Positions 18,801-27,781 are shown, counted from the stretch's first letter. The stretch is 64,000 nucleotides of DNA from an uncultured Bacteroidota bacterium (GCA_903905065.1 CAIVEW010000095.1:119608-183607), one strand, 5' to 3'. Translations and numbers: made by a program. Notes: generated by a model from the letters alone, not told the origin.

Positions 18801-19743
18801 TCGGGTCGCCGGGTTTTAGGGCGATAAGGGTAGCGGTGACCGTCGTTTCTGTTGGCCCGTAACTGTTGTAAAATTTACGGGAAGGAATAGACCACCTCGC
18901 CAGCACCTGAGTAGTACATGCCTCTCCCCCCGCATTTACAATGCGAAGGGAAGACGAGATATCATCTTCCATAACAGCCAGCAGGCTGGGCACCGCGTGC
19001 AGCACAGTAATATGCTCCCGGCGCAATATGTCGCCGAGCTCATCAATAGATTTTGCGGTCGTCGCATCTGCCACCCACAAAGTAGCACCAGCTAAATAAC
19101 TGATCCACACTTCCTCGCACCACATATCGAACGATACAGAAAAACCCTGGTAAACGCGGTCTGTACTACGAATTTCCAGCACCGTTTGTTCTGCGCGCAC
19201 CAGGTGGCATATTTGCCGGTGGGCTATGGGTATGCCCTTAGGCTTACCGGTACTTCCGGATGTGTATAACACATAGGCCCAGTTATCCGGGTTCGCTCCC
19301 AATGTCAGGGGAATTGACGCCGCCGGGCTTGGTTTTCCAACAACGGAAAACATGGGGCAGTCAATATCAAGTTTGTCCTGACTGATGTACCCTTTTGCAC
19401 CCACTTCGTTAAGCACAGTTTCCACACGCTCGGCAGGCATTTCGCGGTCAAGCGGCACGTAAGACGCCCCGGCTTTTATAATGCCCAGCACGGCCACATG
19501 AAGCTCCAACCCACGGGGCCACCACAGGCCTACGGGGTCGCCAGGCATAATGCCGTTTTGATATAAATGATCAGCCATGGCATCGCTCCAGCGGTCCAGT
19601 TCAGCGTAGCTGAGAGAGGTGTCTCCAAAAATAAGCGCAGTATTACCCGGAAAATTCTTTACAGACATGCGAAAAACGTCTGCAAGCGTTTCTTCATGCA
19701 ACAGATCGGGTCGGGAAGTTCCAAGGACTATACTGGGATTCAT
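15802..19743 (-). CDS. membrane-bound single-module NRPS of the Pls (epsilon-poly-amino-acid synthetase) type
   Basis: The 1313-residue protein is adenylation - thiolation - three repeats of a transmembrane pair followed by a left-handed beta-helix domain. Residues 1-510 form the A domain with YTSGSTGKPKG, NSYGPTETT, YRTGD, RGYRIELGEIE and PSGKINRKAL. The carrier domain has LGGHSL with phosphopantetheine serine 553. Hydrophobic pairs lie near 615-685, 845-915 and 1095-1160, each followed by hexapeptide-like turns. No condensation or thioesterase domain exists. This is the layout of epsilon-poly-lysine synthetase. By-eye alignment to PheA gives pocket residues D-M-E-H-V-A-S-V-T-K; the glutamate could fit a basic amino acid, but this is weak. 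A PPTase gene is divergent. Confidence 0.82.
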   Translation of the reverse strand: MNPSIVLGTSRPDLLHEETLADVFRMSVKNFPGNTALIFGDTSLSYAELDRWSDAMADHLYQNGIMPGDPVGLWWPRGLELHVAVLGIIKAGASYVPLDREMPAERVETVLNEVGAKGYISQDKLDIDCPMFSVVGKPSPAASIPLTLGANPDNWAYVLYTSGSTGKPKGIPIAHRQICHLVRAEQTVLEIRSTDRVYQGFSVSFDMWCEEVWISYLAGATLWVADATTAKSIDELGDILRREHITVLHAVPSLLAVMEDDISSSLRIVNAGGEACTTQVLARWSIPSRKFYNSYGPTETTVTATLIALKPGDPITIGIPLPNYNLAVVDEQLNVLPVGERGELVVTGAGVCKGYINLPELTAQKFVPKPASLSALPGDTLYRTGDAAIINPDGSIDFQGRFDDQVKLRGYRIELGEIENQLSNLIDITAAAVAVKKDANGQDHLAGYVVCDDPVTMNQQHIREELAKVLPAYMIPSVIMQLSEMPRLPSGKINRKALPIPAMLLENAGAITNEVIDLDAPIEERVIAALRKFFPNRNIDLSLDFFTDLGGHSLLAAAFVSKLRREAGIPQAALKDIYLIRPLNKLVEYWQSKPAAEMKAKRVFNEVPRKRFILCGIAQTFSLLMVYGLFAVQIFFPYLGYYYVAEETKNTPYAITTALCMFCLIPPLFAAFTIGIKWLVIGKMKEGDYPLWGSYYFRWWFVKTMQRLLPAQFLNGTPLYPGYLSRMGVKVAKDAQLGAVTIGAEDLVTIGNDVSISSRVTINNAYVEDGMLKLRRVTLGDHAYIGSGAILGGGTTIEDWGELQDLSYLQEGKTIKTAEVWHGSPAALKERKAIEDLPQPLFVSAARRRKYSLIFTLSLLIFPFVILLPLLPTIIIIHNIDNSTPDYDFSYLVITPSLALSYIIVFALVTVILTRLLQWGIKPGKYPVYSMFYVRKWFADQLMSLSLIVLHPIYATVYISLLFRALGAKVGKNTEISTASSVTHPLLTIGKGAFVADAVTLGESDVRGQQLILDNTVIGNNSFVGNSALIPQGYQLPGRMLIGVLSVPPSKEQLEGETAKDWFGSPSIALPRRQASRTFATELTARPSAARVLARSIVEFIRILIPETVILICSILFIAYAHDLLLAEPWWMIIIQLPFYYLFFMGLPAFIVTATLKWLTVGIYKPDQKPMWTSKVWRSEAITSTYEALSVPFLLDFMRGTPWLPVMLRVLGVKTGKRVWMNTTDVTEYDMVHIGDDTALNEDCGPQTHLFEDRVMKVGPIKIGKRCSIGAGTIILYDSEIGDNVNVDPLSLVMKGENLQSNSGWGGSPVRPA

Positions 19744-19868
19744 ATTTACTACTGCCGGGTACTATTTCAATTTCAGCGAAATTTACAACAATTCTAATCC
19801 TCTCGTCGTAAATTCTTTGTCAGCGCCACAACCAATACTATGAATATCGTGCCTTAAATATTTGTAAG

Positions 19869-19883
19869 GAGCATTTGATGCTC
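19869..19883. promoter_or_regulatory. candidate operator palindrome between the NRPS and PPTase genes
   Basis: GAGCAT-TTG-ATGCTC is a perfect 6-bp inverted repeat in the 172-bp divergent gap between the NRPS start (19743) and the PPTase start (19916). It could be a regulator site for either gene. It is short, so chance occurrence is possible. Confidence 0.25.
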
Positions 19884-19915
19884 ATACCGGCATATTTTAG
19901 TTATTTTATCTCCGC

Positions 19916-20569
19916 ATGATAACGGGTTGTTTTATAGATATTAGCGGTGCAAAAGGCGAGTTATACGGCAAGCTATTGACAAAGATCAATAGTTTTCAGA
20001 GGGAACCGGCATTAAGCCAACCCTCGTCCAAAGAACGAGACTTGAAGCTGTGGGGTAAATTGCTGTTACACCACCTCCTGTCTGCTAACAGCCTGGAACA
20101 CCTTTTGTTAATTGATGACCTGCGCATTAATAATTGGGGAAAGCCCTATTTTGAGAACAGCGATTTTGATTTTAACATAGCTCATTCGGGGGCTATCATC
20201 TTTTGCGCCGGTGTGCAGAAAGCACGTTTAGGGGTGGATATCGAAAAAGAAGAAGACAGGGACTTTAATGCAATGCGTGAGTATTTTTGCCAAAGAGAAT
20301 GGAATTTGATCACGGCCAGCATAAACAGTAAAGCAGAATTTTACAAAATATGGGCAAGAAAGGAAGCTTGCATCAAGGCAACGGGCAGGGGGTTATCCCA
20401 GCCGTTAGATGAAATTGATGTTAGCGATAATGAAGTAATATTGGACGGTATTCGATGGTTTTTGCAGGATGTTTTTATTAAACCGGGATATGGCTGCTGT
20501 ATCGCAGCGAACCAAAAACCGGATATAGTTATTGAAGAAGTGGATTTTAATAAATTGCAGTTAATATAA
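19916..20569 (+). CDS. 4'-phosphopantetheinyl transferase, Sfp type
   Basis: Transfers the phosphopantetheine arm of CoA to a carrier-protein serine. The signature motifs are LGVDIE (metal-binding D108 and E110) and FYKIWARKEACIKATGRG near 140-155 (W-x3-KEA-x2-K). The 217-residue two-half layout fits the Sfp/AcpT-like class and not the short AcpS trimer type. It is divergent from the NRPS whose carrier domain it would activate, and 5 bp upstream of trmH. That partnership is an inference from position. Confidence 0.9.
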   Translation: MITGCFIDISGAKGELYGKLLTKINSFQREPALSQPSSKERDLKLWGKLLLHHLLSANSLEHLLLIDDLRINNWGKPYFENSDFDFNIAHSGAIIFCAGVQKARLGVDIEKEEDRDFNAMREYFCQREWNLITASINSKAEFYKIWARKEACIKATGRGLSQPLDEIDVSDNEVILDGIRWFLQDVFIKPGYGCCIAANQKPDIVIEEVDFNKLQLI

Positions 20570-20574
20570 AATTT

Positions 20575-21180
20575 ATGACTCCTGAAAGGGAAGAAAAAAT
20601 AAAAAGGGTATTGAACCTCCGGCAAAGTGGCCTTGTGGTTGTAATGGAAAATGTACATGACCCACACAATATATCAGCTGTGATGCGCACCTGCGATGCA
20701 GTTGGTGTGCAGGACCTGTTTGTGCTAACCACCGTCATTTCGAGGCACAAAAGGTTTGGCAAAAAAAGTTCCGCCAGCGCGGCCGGATGGCTCACCATAC
20801 ACCAGTATGACAACACAAAGGAGTGTATGGATGCAGTAAGAAAGTACACTGAGAAAATATACGCCACTCATCTTGGCGTAGCGTCCCAGTCTTTGTATGA
20901 ATTAGATCTTACACAGCGTGTGGCACTGGTATTTGGCAATGAACATGCGGGCGTTACCGAAGAATGCCTGAGTTATTGCGATGGCAATTTTATCATCCCG
21001 CAAGTGGGCATGGTGCAGTCGCTGAATATTTCGGTGGCGTGTGCGATCACACTTTATGAAGCATTGCGCCAGCGGCAGCTGGCTGGATGCTATAATGGCA
21101 AACCTCAATTACAGGCACCAGAATGGAACAGCCTGGCAAAAAAATGGGGTATGTATGACCTTCCCCCTGAAGGTGTCTAA
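20575..21180 (+). CDS. trmH: tRNA (guanosine-2'-O-)-methyltransferase, TrmH/SpoU family
   Basis: A SPOUT methyltransferase of 201 residues that 2'-O-methylates RNA, probably G18 in the tRNA D-loop. The three family motifs are NISAVMRTCDAVG (motif 1), LVFGNEHAGVTEE (motif 2) and IPQVGMVQSLNISVA (motif 3). The N terminus starts directly with the substrate-binding block, as in TrmH. It follows the PPTase gene by 5 bp. The exact RNA target is inferred from the family. Confidence 0.88.
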   Translation: MTPEREEKIKRVLNLRQSGLVVVMENVHDPHNISAVMRTCDAVGVQDLFVLTTVISRHKRFGKKSSASAAGWLTIHQYDNTKECMDAVRKYTEKIYATHLGVASQSLYELDLTQRVALVFGNEHAGVTEECLSYCDGNFIIPQVGMVQSLNISVACAITLYEALRQRQLAGCYNGKPQLQAPEWNSLAKKWGMYDLPPEGV

Positions 21181-21243
21181 CCGAGTGAGTAGCTACGCAA
21201 AATATCGTGTCTTTACTGGCGACATACGGAAATACATTTCGTG

Positions 21244-21378
21244 TCACAAATAATACTTCAGGCGTATGATCAGCAATACGATCCTTACGGAGAAGATCAG
21301 CTTGTGATATGCTTTGCGATAATGGCAGATCAGGGCTTTGATCTTCTGATAGTCGGCTTTTAGTTGATAGGTATCCAT
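21244..21378 (-). CDS. possible 44-residue small protein
   Basis: In the 253-bp gap between trmH and glyA the minus strand encodes MDTYQLKADYQKIKALICHY followed by a basic stretch and a hydrophobic block (LIFSVRIVLLIIRLKYYL). It would be an amphipathic or membrane-anchored peptide. There is no family match that I recognise and no strong ribosome site, though a GGT-rich stretch precedes the ATG. Position between convergent genes makes it a candidate only. Confidence 0.3.
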   Translation of the reverse strand: MDTYQLKADYQKIKALICHYRKAYHKLIFSVRIVLLIIRLKYYL

Positions 21379-21433
21379 ACCTATATAGACGAAAAAACGA
21401 CCACTTCTGTTTGGTTTTTGCGAAAATATTTTT

Positions 21434-22714
21434 TTAGCCCAGTTCCGGGTATAGTGGGAAGCCTGTCATGAATTCATTCACCTCACCTCTTACTTTCTGA
21501 ATCAAGGTCTCATCATCAGGCGCCATGAGCACAAGATCCAGCCAGTTAACTATGGTAGGCATGTCTTTTTCCTTAAGACCGCGCGTGGTCATTGCAGATA
21601 CACCCACCCGGATACCAGAGGTCACAAATGGCGACTTGTCATCAAACGGTACCATGTTCTTATTGATAGTGATATCCGCATGCACCAGCGTATTCTCGGC
21701 TTTCTTACCGCTGATGTTTTTATTGCGAAGGTCTATCAGCATCAGGTGATTGTCCGTGCCACCTGATACAATATCGTACCCCTTCTCATTGAATGCGGCA
21801 GCCATCGCCTGCGCGTTAGCAACGATCTGTTTTGCATACTCCAGGAAATGATCATCGAGTATTTCATAAAATGCCACTGCCTTTGCTGCGATCACATGTT
21901 CCAGCGGGCCTCCTTGTGAGCCTGGAAATACTGCCAGGTCTATTAGTTGACTCATCATGCGCGTCTCTCCCTTCGGGCCTTTTATGCCCATTGGGTTTTC
22001 AAAATCATCCTTCATCAATATCAGGCCTCCGCGTGGGCCGCGCAATGTTTTATGTGTAGTAGTGGTAACAAAGTGGCAATGGGCGAATGGGCTGTTGAGC
22101 AATCCCTTTACAATAAGCCCGGCCGGATGTGCAATATCCGCCATCACCATTGCGCCAACCTTATCAGCTATCGCACGAATGCGAACATAATCCCAATCCC
22201 TGCTGTAAGCTGATGCGCCGCAAATAATAAGTTTTGGCTTGTGCTCAATTGCCTTGCGCTCCATATCATCATAGTCTACAAGGCCAGTCTCCTTGCCAAC
22301 ACCATAATGAACAGCCTTGTACAGTTTACCGGAAAAACTTACCGGCGACCCATGTGTGAGGTGGCCACCCATACTCAGGTCAAGCCCCAGGATGGTATCT
22401 CCCGGGTTTAAAACTGCAAGCATCACCGAGGCATTGGCTTGAGAACCACTATGCGGCTGCACATTCGCATAGCTCACATTAAACATTTCTTTGGCCCTGT
22501 CAATAGCCAACTGCTCGCTGATGTCAACTACCTCGCAGCCACCATAGTAACGTCTTCCAGGATAACCCTCGGCATATTTATTGGTCATCACGCTACCCAT
22601 AGCCTGCATCACCTGCATACTGGTAAAGTTTTCAGATGCTATAAGCTCCAGGCCACGGCGTTGACGTTTCAGTTCGTCATTAATAAGGCTGAATATGGCA
22701 GTATCACGTTGCAT
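21434..22714 (-). CDS. glyA: serine hydroxymethyltransferase
   Basis: A PLP enzyme that converts serine and tetrahydrofolate to glycine and methylene-tetrahydrofolate. Motifs include [11 protein letters not shown] near residue 24, [15 protein letters not shown] near 47, the PLP-lysine motif [14 protein letters not shown] near 225-240 and FPGSQGGP near 275. The ATG at 22714 gives 426 residues with the normal N terminus ([18 protein letters not shown]). An earlier in-frame start at 22756 would add 14 residues not seen in the family. A TATCTTTG -7 element precedes it. Confidence 0.96.
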   Translation of the reverse strand: MQRDTAIFSLINDELKRQRRGLELIASENFTSMQVMQAMGSVMTNKYAEGYPGRRYYGGCEVVDISEQLAIDRAKEMFNVSYANVQPHSGSQANASVMLAVLNPGDTILGLDLSMGGHLTHGSPVSFSGKLYKAVHYGVGKETGLVDYDDMERKAIEHKPKLIICGASAYSRDWDYVRIRAIADKVGAMVMADIAHPAGLIVKGLLNSPFAHCHFVTTTTHKTLRGPRGGLILMKDDFENPMGIKGPKGETRMMSQLIDLAVFPGSQGGPLEHVIAAKAVAFYEILDDHFLEYAKQIVANAQAMAAAFNEKGYDIVSGGTDNHLMLIDLRNKNISGKKAENTLVHADITINKNMVPFDDKSPFVTSGIRVGVSAMTTRGLKEKDMPTIVNWLDLVLMAPDDETLIQKVRGEVNEFMTGFPLYPELG

Positions 22715-22732
22715 ATTTTTGAGAATTTGTAT

Positions 22733-22740
22733 CAAAGATA
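22733..22740 (-). promoter_or_regulatory. -7 promoter element of glyA
   Basis: On the minus strand TATCTTTG matches TAnnTTTG and ends 18 bp before the ATG at 22714. The -33 side is not convincing. Confidence 0.45.
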
Positions 22741-22893
22741 ATTGGTTAGCACACAATTGCCGGTTTGAATAAAAAGAGTCGCGTCAGATCTCGTGGATTT
22801 AAGGCCCATGCAGCCTGTGGCAATGCCCGCGCAACAGGCACTTCACCGCCTATCCTTATCGTGTACGGAAAAAATATTTAAATAATGCGGAGG

Positions 22894-23475
22894 TTACTTT
22901 TTGATCTTCGACTTCACAAGGGCAAGGTTTTCTGCTTTTTTTTGTTTCCTTAGCTTTTTCGCAACAGGCGTAAAATAACGATGCTTTTCAAGGAACCGCA
23001 CCTGCAGTTTGTTCCACTCTAGCTCCGTATTTATGATGCCATACATGCACAATTCGTCGTAGAGCTTATTGCCAATAGTGAAAAAATCGTCCCTGCCAAG
23101 ATAGTCAAGGTCGGCGTCGCAAATGATCTGCTCCAGCTTGTTATGCGGCGTTTGCGGTATCTGCGTAGCCATGATCATGCCGCATATTTCTTCGATCTGC
23201 TCGGGCGAATAATCATATTCCGGCAAATATTCCCGTGCTATGTCACATCCCACACGCTCATGTTCTTTTTGCTGCTTCAGGAACCCGGAGTCATGAAACA
23301 ATACAGCCGTTAGCAACAATGTAAGATCGTTGCCGTCTACACCTTGATGCTTCGCCAGGTTCTCAGCTGCCGCATAGACGTCTTTTATGTGCCCCAAACT
23401 ATGGTAAGTAAGATTCTTAGGTAATTCCTTTTTAAGCTTACCTAATATGAATTTTTTGACCTTGTTAAATTGCAT
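22894..23475 (-). CDS. HD-domain phosphohydrolase
   Basis: A soluble protein of 193 residues with the HD metal-dependent phosphohydrolase pattern: first histidine in YHSLGHIKDVY, HD pair in VLFHDSGFLKQ, and the later D in CDADLDYLGRDD. It resembles bacterial HD proteins of the phosphodiesterase/nucleotidase kind; the substrate is unknown. The ATG at 23475 is preferred over the non-ATG start two codons upstream. The downstream end is 179 bp from glyA, on the same strand. Confidence 0.8.
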   Translation of the reverse strand: MQFNKVKKFILGKLKKELPKNLTYHSLGHIKDVYAAAENLAKHQGVDGNDLTLLLTAVLFHDSGFLKQQKEHERVGCDIAREYLPEYDYSPEQIEEICGMIMATQIPQTPHNKLEQIICDADLDYLGRDDFFTIGNKLYDELCMYGIINTELEWNKLQVRFLEKHRYFTPVAKKLRKQKKAENLALVKSKIKK

Positions 23476-23623
23476 ATTCAAAACAGCTGGTATACAACAT
23501 AAATGTAGTGATATAAAAATAATTTTACCGATTTCTAATAAATAAATAAAAATTAACTTTGATTCATAAAGGAGCGAATTGCCTTTATGGGCTAAATTTG
23601 GCCGGTCATTATAAAATATCCGT

Positions 23624-25450
23624 TTGAAAAGACTGATCAGTTTTCTATTATTACTGATGTCCGTTCGCCTTTGCGCTCAAAAGCAGGGGCAGGATGAGAT
23701 CGATTCACTTATTAAAGCGCTCCATAACGAAAAAGCCGATTCACAACGTGTAAGAATACTTCGCAATATCGCTTCTGATTACCGGCTCATTAGTCCCGAC
23801 GATGGTATGAATTACGGACAGCAGGCATTGGCACTTGCCGTACAGGCAAAATGGGAAAAGGGGATTGCCCTGGCATATAGCGCTATCGCCAGTAATTATC
23901 AGTATAAATCAGATTATCCTAATGCTTTTGACTATGATTTTAAGGCCCTCAAGAAATTTGAAGAGATCGGCGATAAGAGGGGCATGGCTAATTGCATCAG
24001 GAGCATAGGCACTGTGTATCAATATGAAAAAAACTATCCGAAAGCGCAGGAATACAACCTGAAAGCGCTAAAGATATTCGAGGAGATCGGAGATAAGGAA
24101 GGGATATCATCCAATCTTTCCAACCTTGGCATTTTCTATTTCTCACAGGGAGACTATGACAAGGCAATCGAATACGACTTCAGATCACTGAAAATTTCGG
24201 AAGAAACCGGCAACAGAAATGCTGTGGCGGTGCAGATGTGCAACATCGGAGATGCGTACATGCACAAAAAAGACTACCAGAAAGCGCTGGAGTATGATTC
24301 CAAAGCGTTGAAAGCATTTGAAGAGCAAGGTGACAAATACAGCACCGCTATCGCAATGGGCAATACCGGCGAAGCATACCTGGCCATTGCAAAAGACACC
24401 GCAAGCAAATCCCGTAGCAGTAAAGCAGAGACGCTCCGGCTGGCAATTAGCTATCTGAAAAATGCAATAGACGCCAGCCGGAAGATCAAACAACTGGACA
24501 ACATCATCGAGTTCAGTCAATATCTCTCGGATGCTTACCTGATGGCCGGCAACTACAACGAGGCGCTGATCAGTTACAAACAATACAGCACGATGAATGA
24601 CTCGGTCTATTCATCCGAAAACAACTTAAGAATAAAGCAAACGGAACACCAGCACGACCTGGAGCTTAAAGACAGAGACCTGAAACTTGCGAGGCTGGCA
24701 GTGGCCAAGAACCAGAACGAAAAACTCTTCCTCATAGCGGGGATAGCTTTGTTGCTGCTGGTCGTTATCATAGTGCTCCGCAATTCCAGTATCCAGAAGA
24801 AGACCAACCAACTGCTAACGAAAGAAAAAAAGCGATCTGACGACCTGCTGCTGAATATTCTGCCGGAAGAAGTAGCAGAGGAATTAAAAGAGACCGGGAA
24901 GGCTGCCGCTAAATACTTCGACAATGTAACGGTTATGTTCACCGACTTCGTAAATTTTACCAAGGCAGGAGAAAAAATGACACCACAGCAATTGGTGGAT
25001 GAACTCCATGCCTGCTTTGTTGCGTTCGACGAGATCATTCGGAAGCACAACATTGAAAAAATAAAAACGGTGGGTGATGCTTACCTTGCTGTGTCCGGGC
25101 TTCCGATACCCGATCCTGCACATGCGTCAAATATGATCGACGCGGCCCTCGAGATATCAGGTTTCATGAAAGATCGAAAAGCAAAGTTAGGAGGGAACAC
25201 TTTTGAAGTACGTATCGGTATCCATAGCGGCAATGTGGTTGCAGGCATCGTCGGAGCAATAAAATTCGCGTATGATATCTGGGGAGATACCGTCAATACT
25301 GCCGCACGGATGGAAGAGCACAGCGAAGCGGGGAAAGTAAATATATCACAGACCACTTATGACCTTGTAAAGGATAAGTTCGTTTGCACATACAGAGGAG
25401 AAATAACGGCAAAAAACAAGGGGAAGCTGCAAATGTATTTTGTAAATTAA
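23624..25450 (+). CDS. TPR-coupled class III adenylate cyclase
   Basis: The protein (608 residues, TTG start) has a signal peptide (LISFLLLLMSVRLCAQ) and then at least five TPR units of about 40 residues (for example NYPKAQEYNLKALKIFEEIGD). A membrane helix near 368-386 (LFLIAGIALLLLVVIIVL) follows, then a cytoplasmic cyclase domain. Catalytic features are the metal aspartates in VMFTDFVNFT (about 439) and KTVGDAYLAVSG (about 480), a substrate lysine in EKIK, and YDIWGDTVNTAARM (about 549), so the K/D pair is that of an adenylyl cyclase. TPRs outside the membrane probably bind a ligand or partner that sets cAMP synthesis. Confidence 0.88.
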   Translation: MKRLISFLLLLMSVRLCAQKQGQDEIDSLIKALHNEKADSQRVRILRNIASDYRLISPDDGMNYGQQALALAVQAKWEKGIALAYSAIASNYQYKSDYPNAFDYDFKALKKFEEIGDKRGMANCIRSIGTVYQYEKNYPKAQEYNLKALKIFEEIGDKEGISSNLSNLGIFYFSQGDYDKAIEYDFRSLKISEETGNRNAVAVQMCNIGDAYMHKKDYQKALEYDSKALKAFEEQGDKYSTAIAMGNTGEAYLAIAKDTASKSRSSKAETLRLAISYLKNAIDASRKIKQLDNIIEFSQYLSDAYLMAGNYNEALISYKQYSTMNDSVYSSENNLRIKQTEHQHDLELKDRDLKLARLAVAKNQNEKLFLIAGIALLLLVVIIVLRNSSIQKKTNQLLTKEKKRSDDLLLNILPEEVAEELKETGKAAAKYFDNVTVMFTDFVNFTKAGEKMTPQQLVDELHACFVAFDEIIRKHNIEKIKTVGDAYLAVSGLPIPDPAHASNMIDAALEISGFMKDRKAKLGGNTFEVRIGIHSGNVVAGIVGAIKFAYDIWGDTVNTAARMEEHSEAGKVNISQTTYDLVKDKFVCTYRGEITAKNKGKLQMYFVN

Positions 25451-25457
25451 CCCAGGT

Positions 25458-27125
25458 TTATTTTCGCTTAAAAAAAACGAAGCCATTACTGCTCCCGGTT
25501 TCCACAAGTTGTGGCAGAACAGCATATTTCAGACTGTCTTGTATTTTGGCTATAAAATAGACCGGCTTGTCCACTGCTCCATACAGCAGCCAGGGTTCAT
25601 TGGCAATCGGCTGTATATCCTTACCATTTTTGTCTATTCGCGTACTGCGGTAGTTTGGATTTACAGATGGTAGCTTCCGGGTGTAAAACAGTGTTGCATA
25701 ACTCTTAAACCCCAGCGAATGTATATATACATCCTTTCCCTCAAAGCCTTTGTAATAGTCTATAGCAGCGCCCTGGGTATAGCATTCTATCTTAGGTGTA
25801 AAGTGTATTACCGTGACCTGTATGATCAGCACCTGCACAATACATAGCAGCAACATTCCCTTTCGAAAGTTTCTGCCCATCAAAAAACAAGCAGCGCAAA
25901 TGCCGGCAAGATAGGCTACACCCCATAAGCATTCTGTATAGCTCCACGGTACATTTGCAGCCAGGTTGCCTACAGCAAACGGATCATTAATGTAGGGCAC
26001 CAGTTTTTCTTTATTAATACCAACGACCGGCAAAGCACCGATAAGAACCGCAAGCAGTGCCCCTATAACCAGGATCATCGTCCTTATACCCTTTCTGAGC
26101 CTTACGTGCGCATCACTTAGCCGGAATAGCTGTAGTGCGGCGAGATAGGTGAGCGGGAAGTAACACAGCGAAGAGTAATGAACGATCTTGGTTTTGACTA
26201 TGGAAAACAAAATCAGCACTACCCAAAAAAGTATCCACATCCATTTGGTGAAATCCCCCTCGTTTGGACCTTCATGCTTCCTCCTGCTATATTGGAATAG
26301 AAATATTGATGCCGGAAAACACCCCAGCAAAAGCACAATAAAATGGTAGTAGAACGGCCCGCCGTGATCAGCATCTTCCGTACTGAACAAACGCACCTGG
26401 TAAGTAATAAACTCGGTCACGAACCATCTACCATAGGCGATTCCATTCGCTGCAACCGTGGCGCCCAGCCATAACAGCACCGGAACCAGCGCACATATAG
26501 CGATCGCTATAAGGTGCTTCAACTTATATCCATTCAGCCCCCTGTTCACTACCAGATAGACGCCGAAGGCAAGGAGCGCTATCAATATAGCCGCCGGGCC
26601 CTTAGTGAGCACAGCAAGCCCCAGGAACAAACCAGCGAGCACCGCATGCAATGCTTTCCGCTCTGAAAAACGCAGCAGGTATACCTGGAAAAAAGCGACA
26701 AAAATGAACAGGTTAAACGACGGGTCTATAATACCTGATTTAAAATAAAAATGAGGCAGCCATGTGGCGGCGTACAGCAATACCCACCATGCGGACATCT
26801 TTTCGTTCACTACCCTTTTTCCCACATAATAGAGCGTAACCAATGTCGTCACACCGATCATCGCGTTGGGAAAGCGCGCCGCAAACTCCCCTACCCCAAA
26901 CAATTTCATCGACAGCACCTGCATCCAGATGAACAACGGAGGCTTTTCCCAAAACGGCATGAAGTCAATCTGTGCCCGCAGGTAATCCTTTGAGACGATC
27001 ATTTCTCGCGCACACTCTGCAAAGTTTATCTCGTCCCAGTCGAACAAATGCACATGGCCAAGGAAGGGAAAGAATAGTAAAGCCCCCGACAGGATAATGA
27101 TCGTGTATCGTAGATAATTTGGCAT
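25458..27125 (-). CDS. GT39-like (ArnT/PMT family) glycosyltransferase
   Basis: A polytopic inner-membrane protein of 555 residues. Its first loop contains FDWDEINFAECAREM, with the acidic pair typical of GT-C enzymes such as ArnT, followed by FWEKPPLFIWMQ. About ten hydrophobic helices follow. ArnT-type enzymes move a sugar from an undecaprenyl-phosphate donor to lipid A or another acceptor in the periplasm. It is the last gene of a minus-strand operon with PAP2 and LptF/G and lies 5 bp after the PAP2 stop. The acceptor is inferred from context only. Confidence 0.8.
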   Translation of the reverse strand: MPNYLRYTIIILSGALLFFPFLGHVHLFDWDEINFAECAREMIVSKDYLRAQIDFMPFWEKPPLFIWMQVLSMKLFGVGEFAARFPNAMIGVTTLVTLYYVGKRVVNEKMSAWWVLLYAATWLPHFYFKSGIIDPSFNLFIFVAFFQVYLLRFSERKALHAVLAGLFLGLAVLTKGPAAILIALLAFGVYLVVNRGLNGYKLKHLIAIAICALVPVLLWLGATVAANGIAYGRWFVTEFITYQVRLFSTEDADHGGPFYYHFIVLLLGCFPASIFLFQYSRRKHEGPNEGDFTKWMWILFWVVLILFSIVKTKIVHYSSLCYFPLTYLAALQLFRLSDAHVRLRKGIRTMILVIGALLAVLIGALPVVGINKEKLVPYINDPFAVGNLAANVPWSYTECLWGVAYLAGICAACFLMGRNFRKGMLLLCIVQVLIIQVTVIHFTPKIECYTQGAAIDYYKGFEGKDVYIHSLGFKSYATLFYTRKLPSVNPNYRSTRIDKNGKDIQPIANEPWLLYGAVDKPVYFIAKIQDSLKYAVLPQLVETGSSNGFVFFKRK

Positions 27126-27130
27126 GTGGA

Positions 27131-27781
27131 TCAGTCAATTTTGTCCTTTTCAAGCTCGCTCCCGAACCGGCACATTACTGAATAGATGACCGTTGTTAAA
27201 ACGCAACCAATGATACTACCTGCGTACACATCTGCAAAAAAATGTGCGGTGAGATAGATACGCGAGTAACAAACGCTCAACGCAAGGACAAAAAATACAA
27301 GTCCAAACTTTCTATATTTTTCCGGCAATATCAACGACGCAAAAGATAAAAAGGCAAAAGCACCCTCGCTATGGCCCGACGGGAAACTATTGTTTACAAG
27401 ACTAGGCCATCCCTGCAAAAAATGCATCAACGAGCTATCATGAAAATATGCCCTTGGACGTGGCGCCTTAAAATACTCCTTCAGGCCTTGTTGCAGTCCA
27501 AACGGAACGAGATTACATAAAGTTGCGGTAGTGACAAACCAAAGGTTACGAAAACGGGAGATCGCAAATAACAACAATATCAGTATAACAATAAACCAAC
27601 CCTCACCAAGCCAGGTTGTATAATACATGACCACGTCGGCAAAAGGGGTGTAATGCGAATTAACCGCAAAGAACAATTGCTCCTTGGTAAAGAATAGCAG
27701 AAGTATCCCCCCCATGACGATCCAAGCCAGGAACGGGATGTAAAACCAGGGATTGTATGTTACCGGCCTTTTCTTATACAA
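27131..27781 (-). CDS. PAP2 family phosphatase
   Basis: An integral-membrane lipid phosphatase of 216 residues. It carries the three-part PAP2 signature: KEYFKAPRPRAYF, NNSFPSGHSEGAFAF (catalytic histidine) and SRIYLTAHFFADVYAGSIIG. It may act on lipid A, undecaprenyl pyrophosphate or a phospholipid. The TTG start overlaps the LptF/G stop by 8 bp, so translation is coupled. An ATG would come only within the first membrane helix. Confidence 0.87.
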   Translation of the reverse strand: MYKKRPVTYNPWFYIPFLAWIVMGGILLLFFTKEQLFFAVNSHYTPFADVVMYYTTWLGEGWFIVILILLLFAISRFRNLWFVTTATLCNLVPFGLQQGLKEYFKAPRPRAYFHDSSLMHFLQGWPSLVNNSFPSGHSEGAFAFLSFASLILPEKYRKFGLVFFVLALSVCYSRIYLTAHFFADVYAGSIIGCVLTTVIYSVMCRFGSELEKDKID

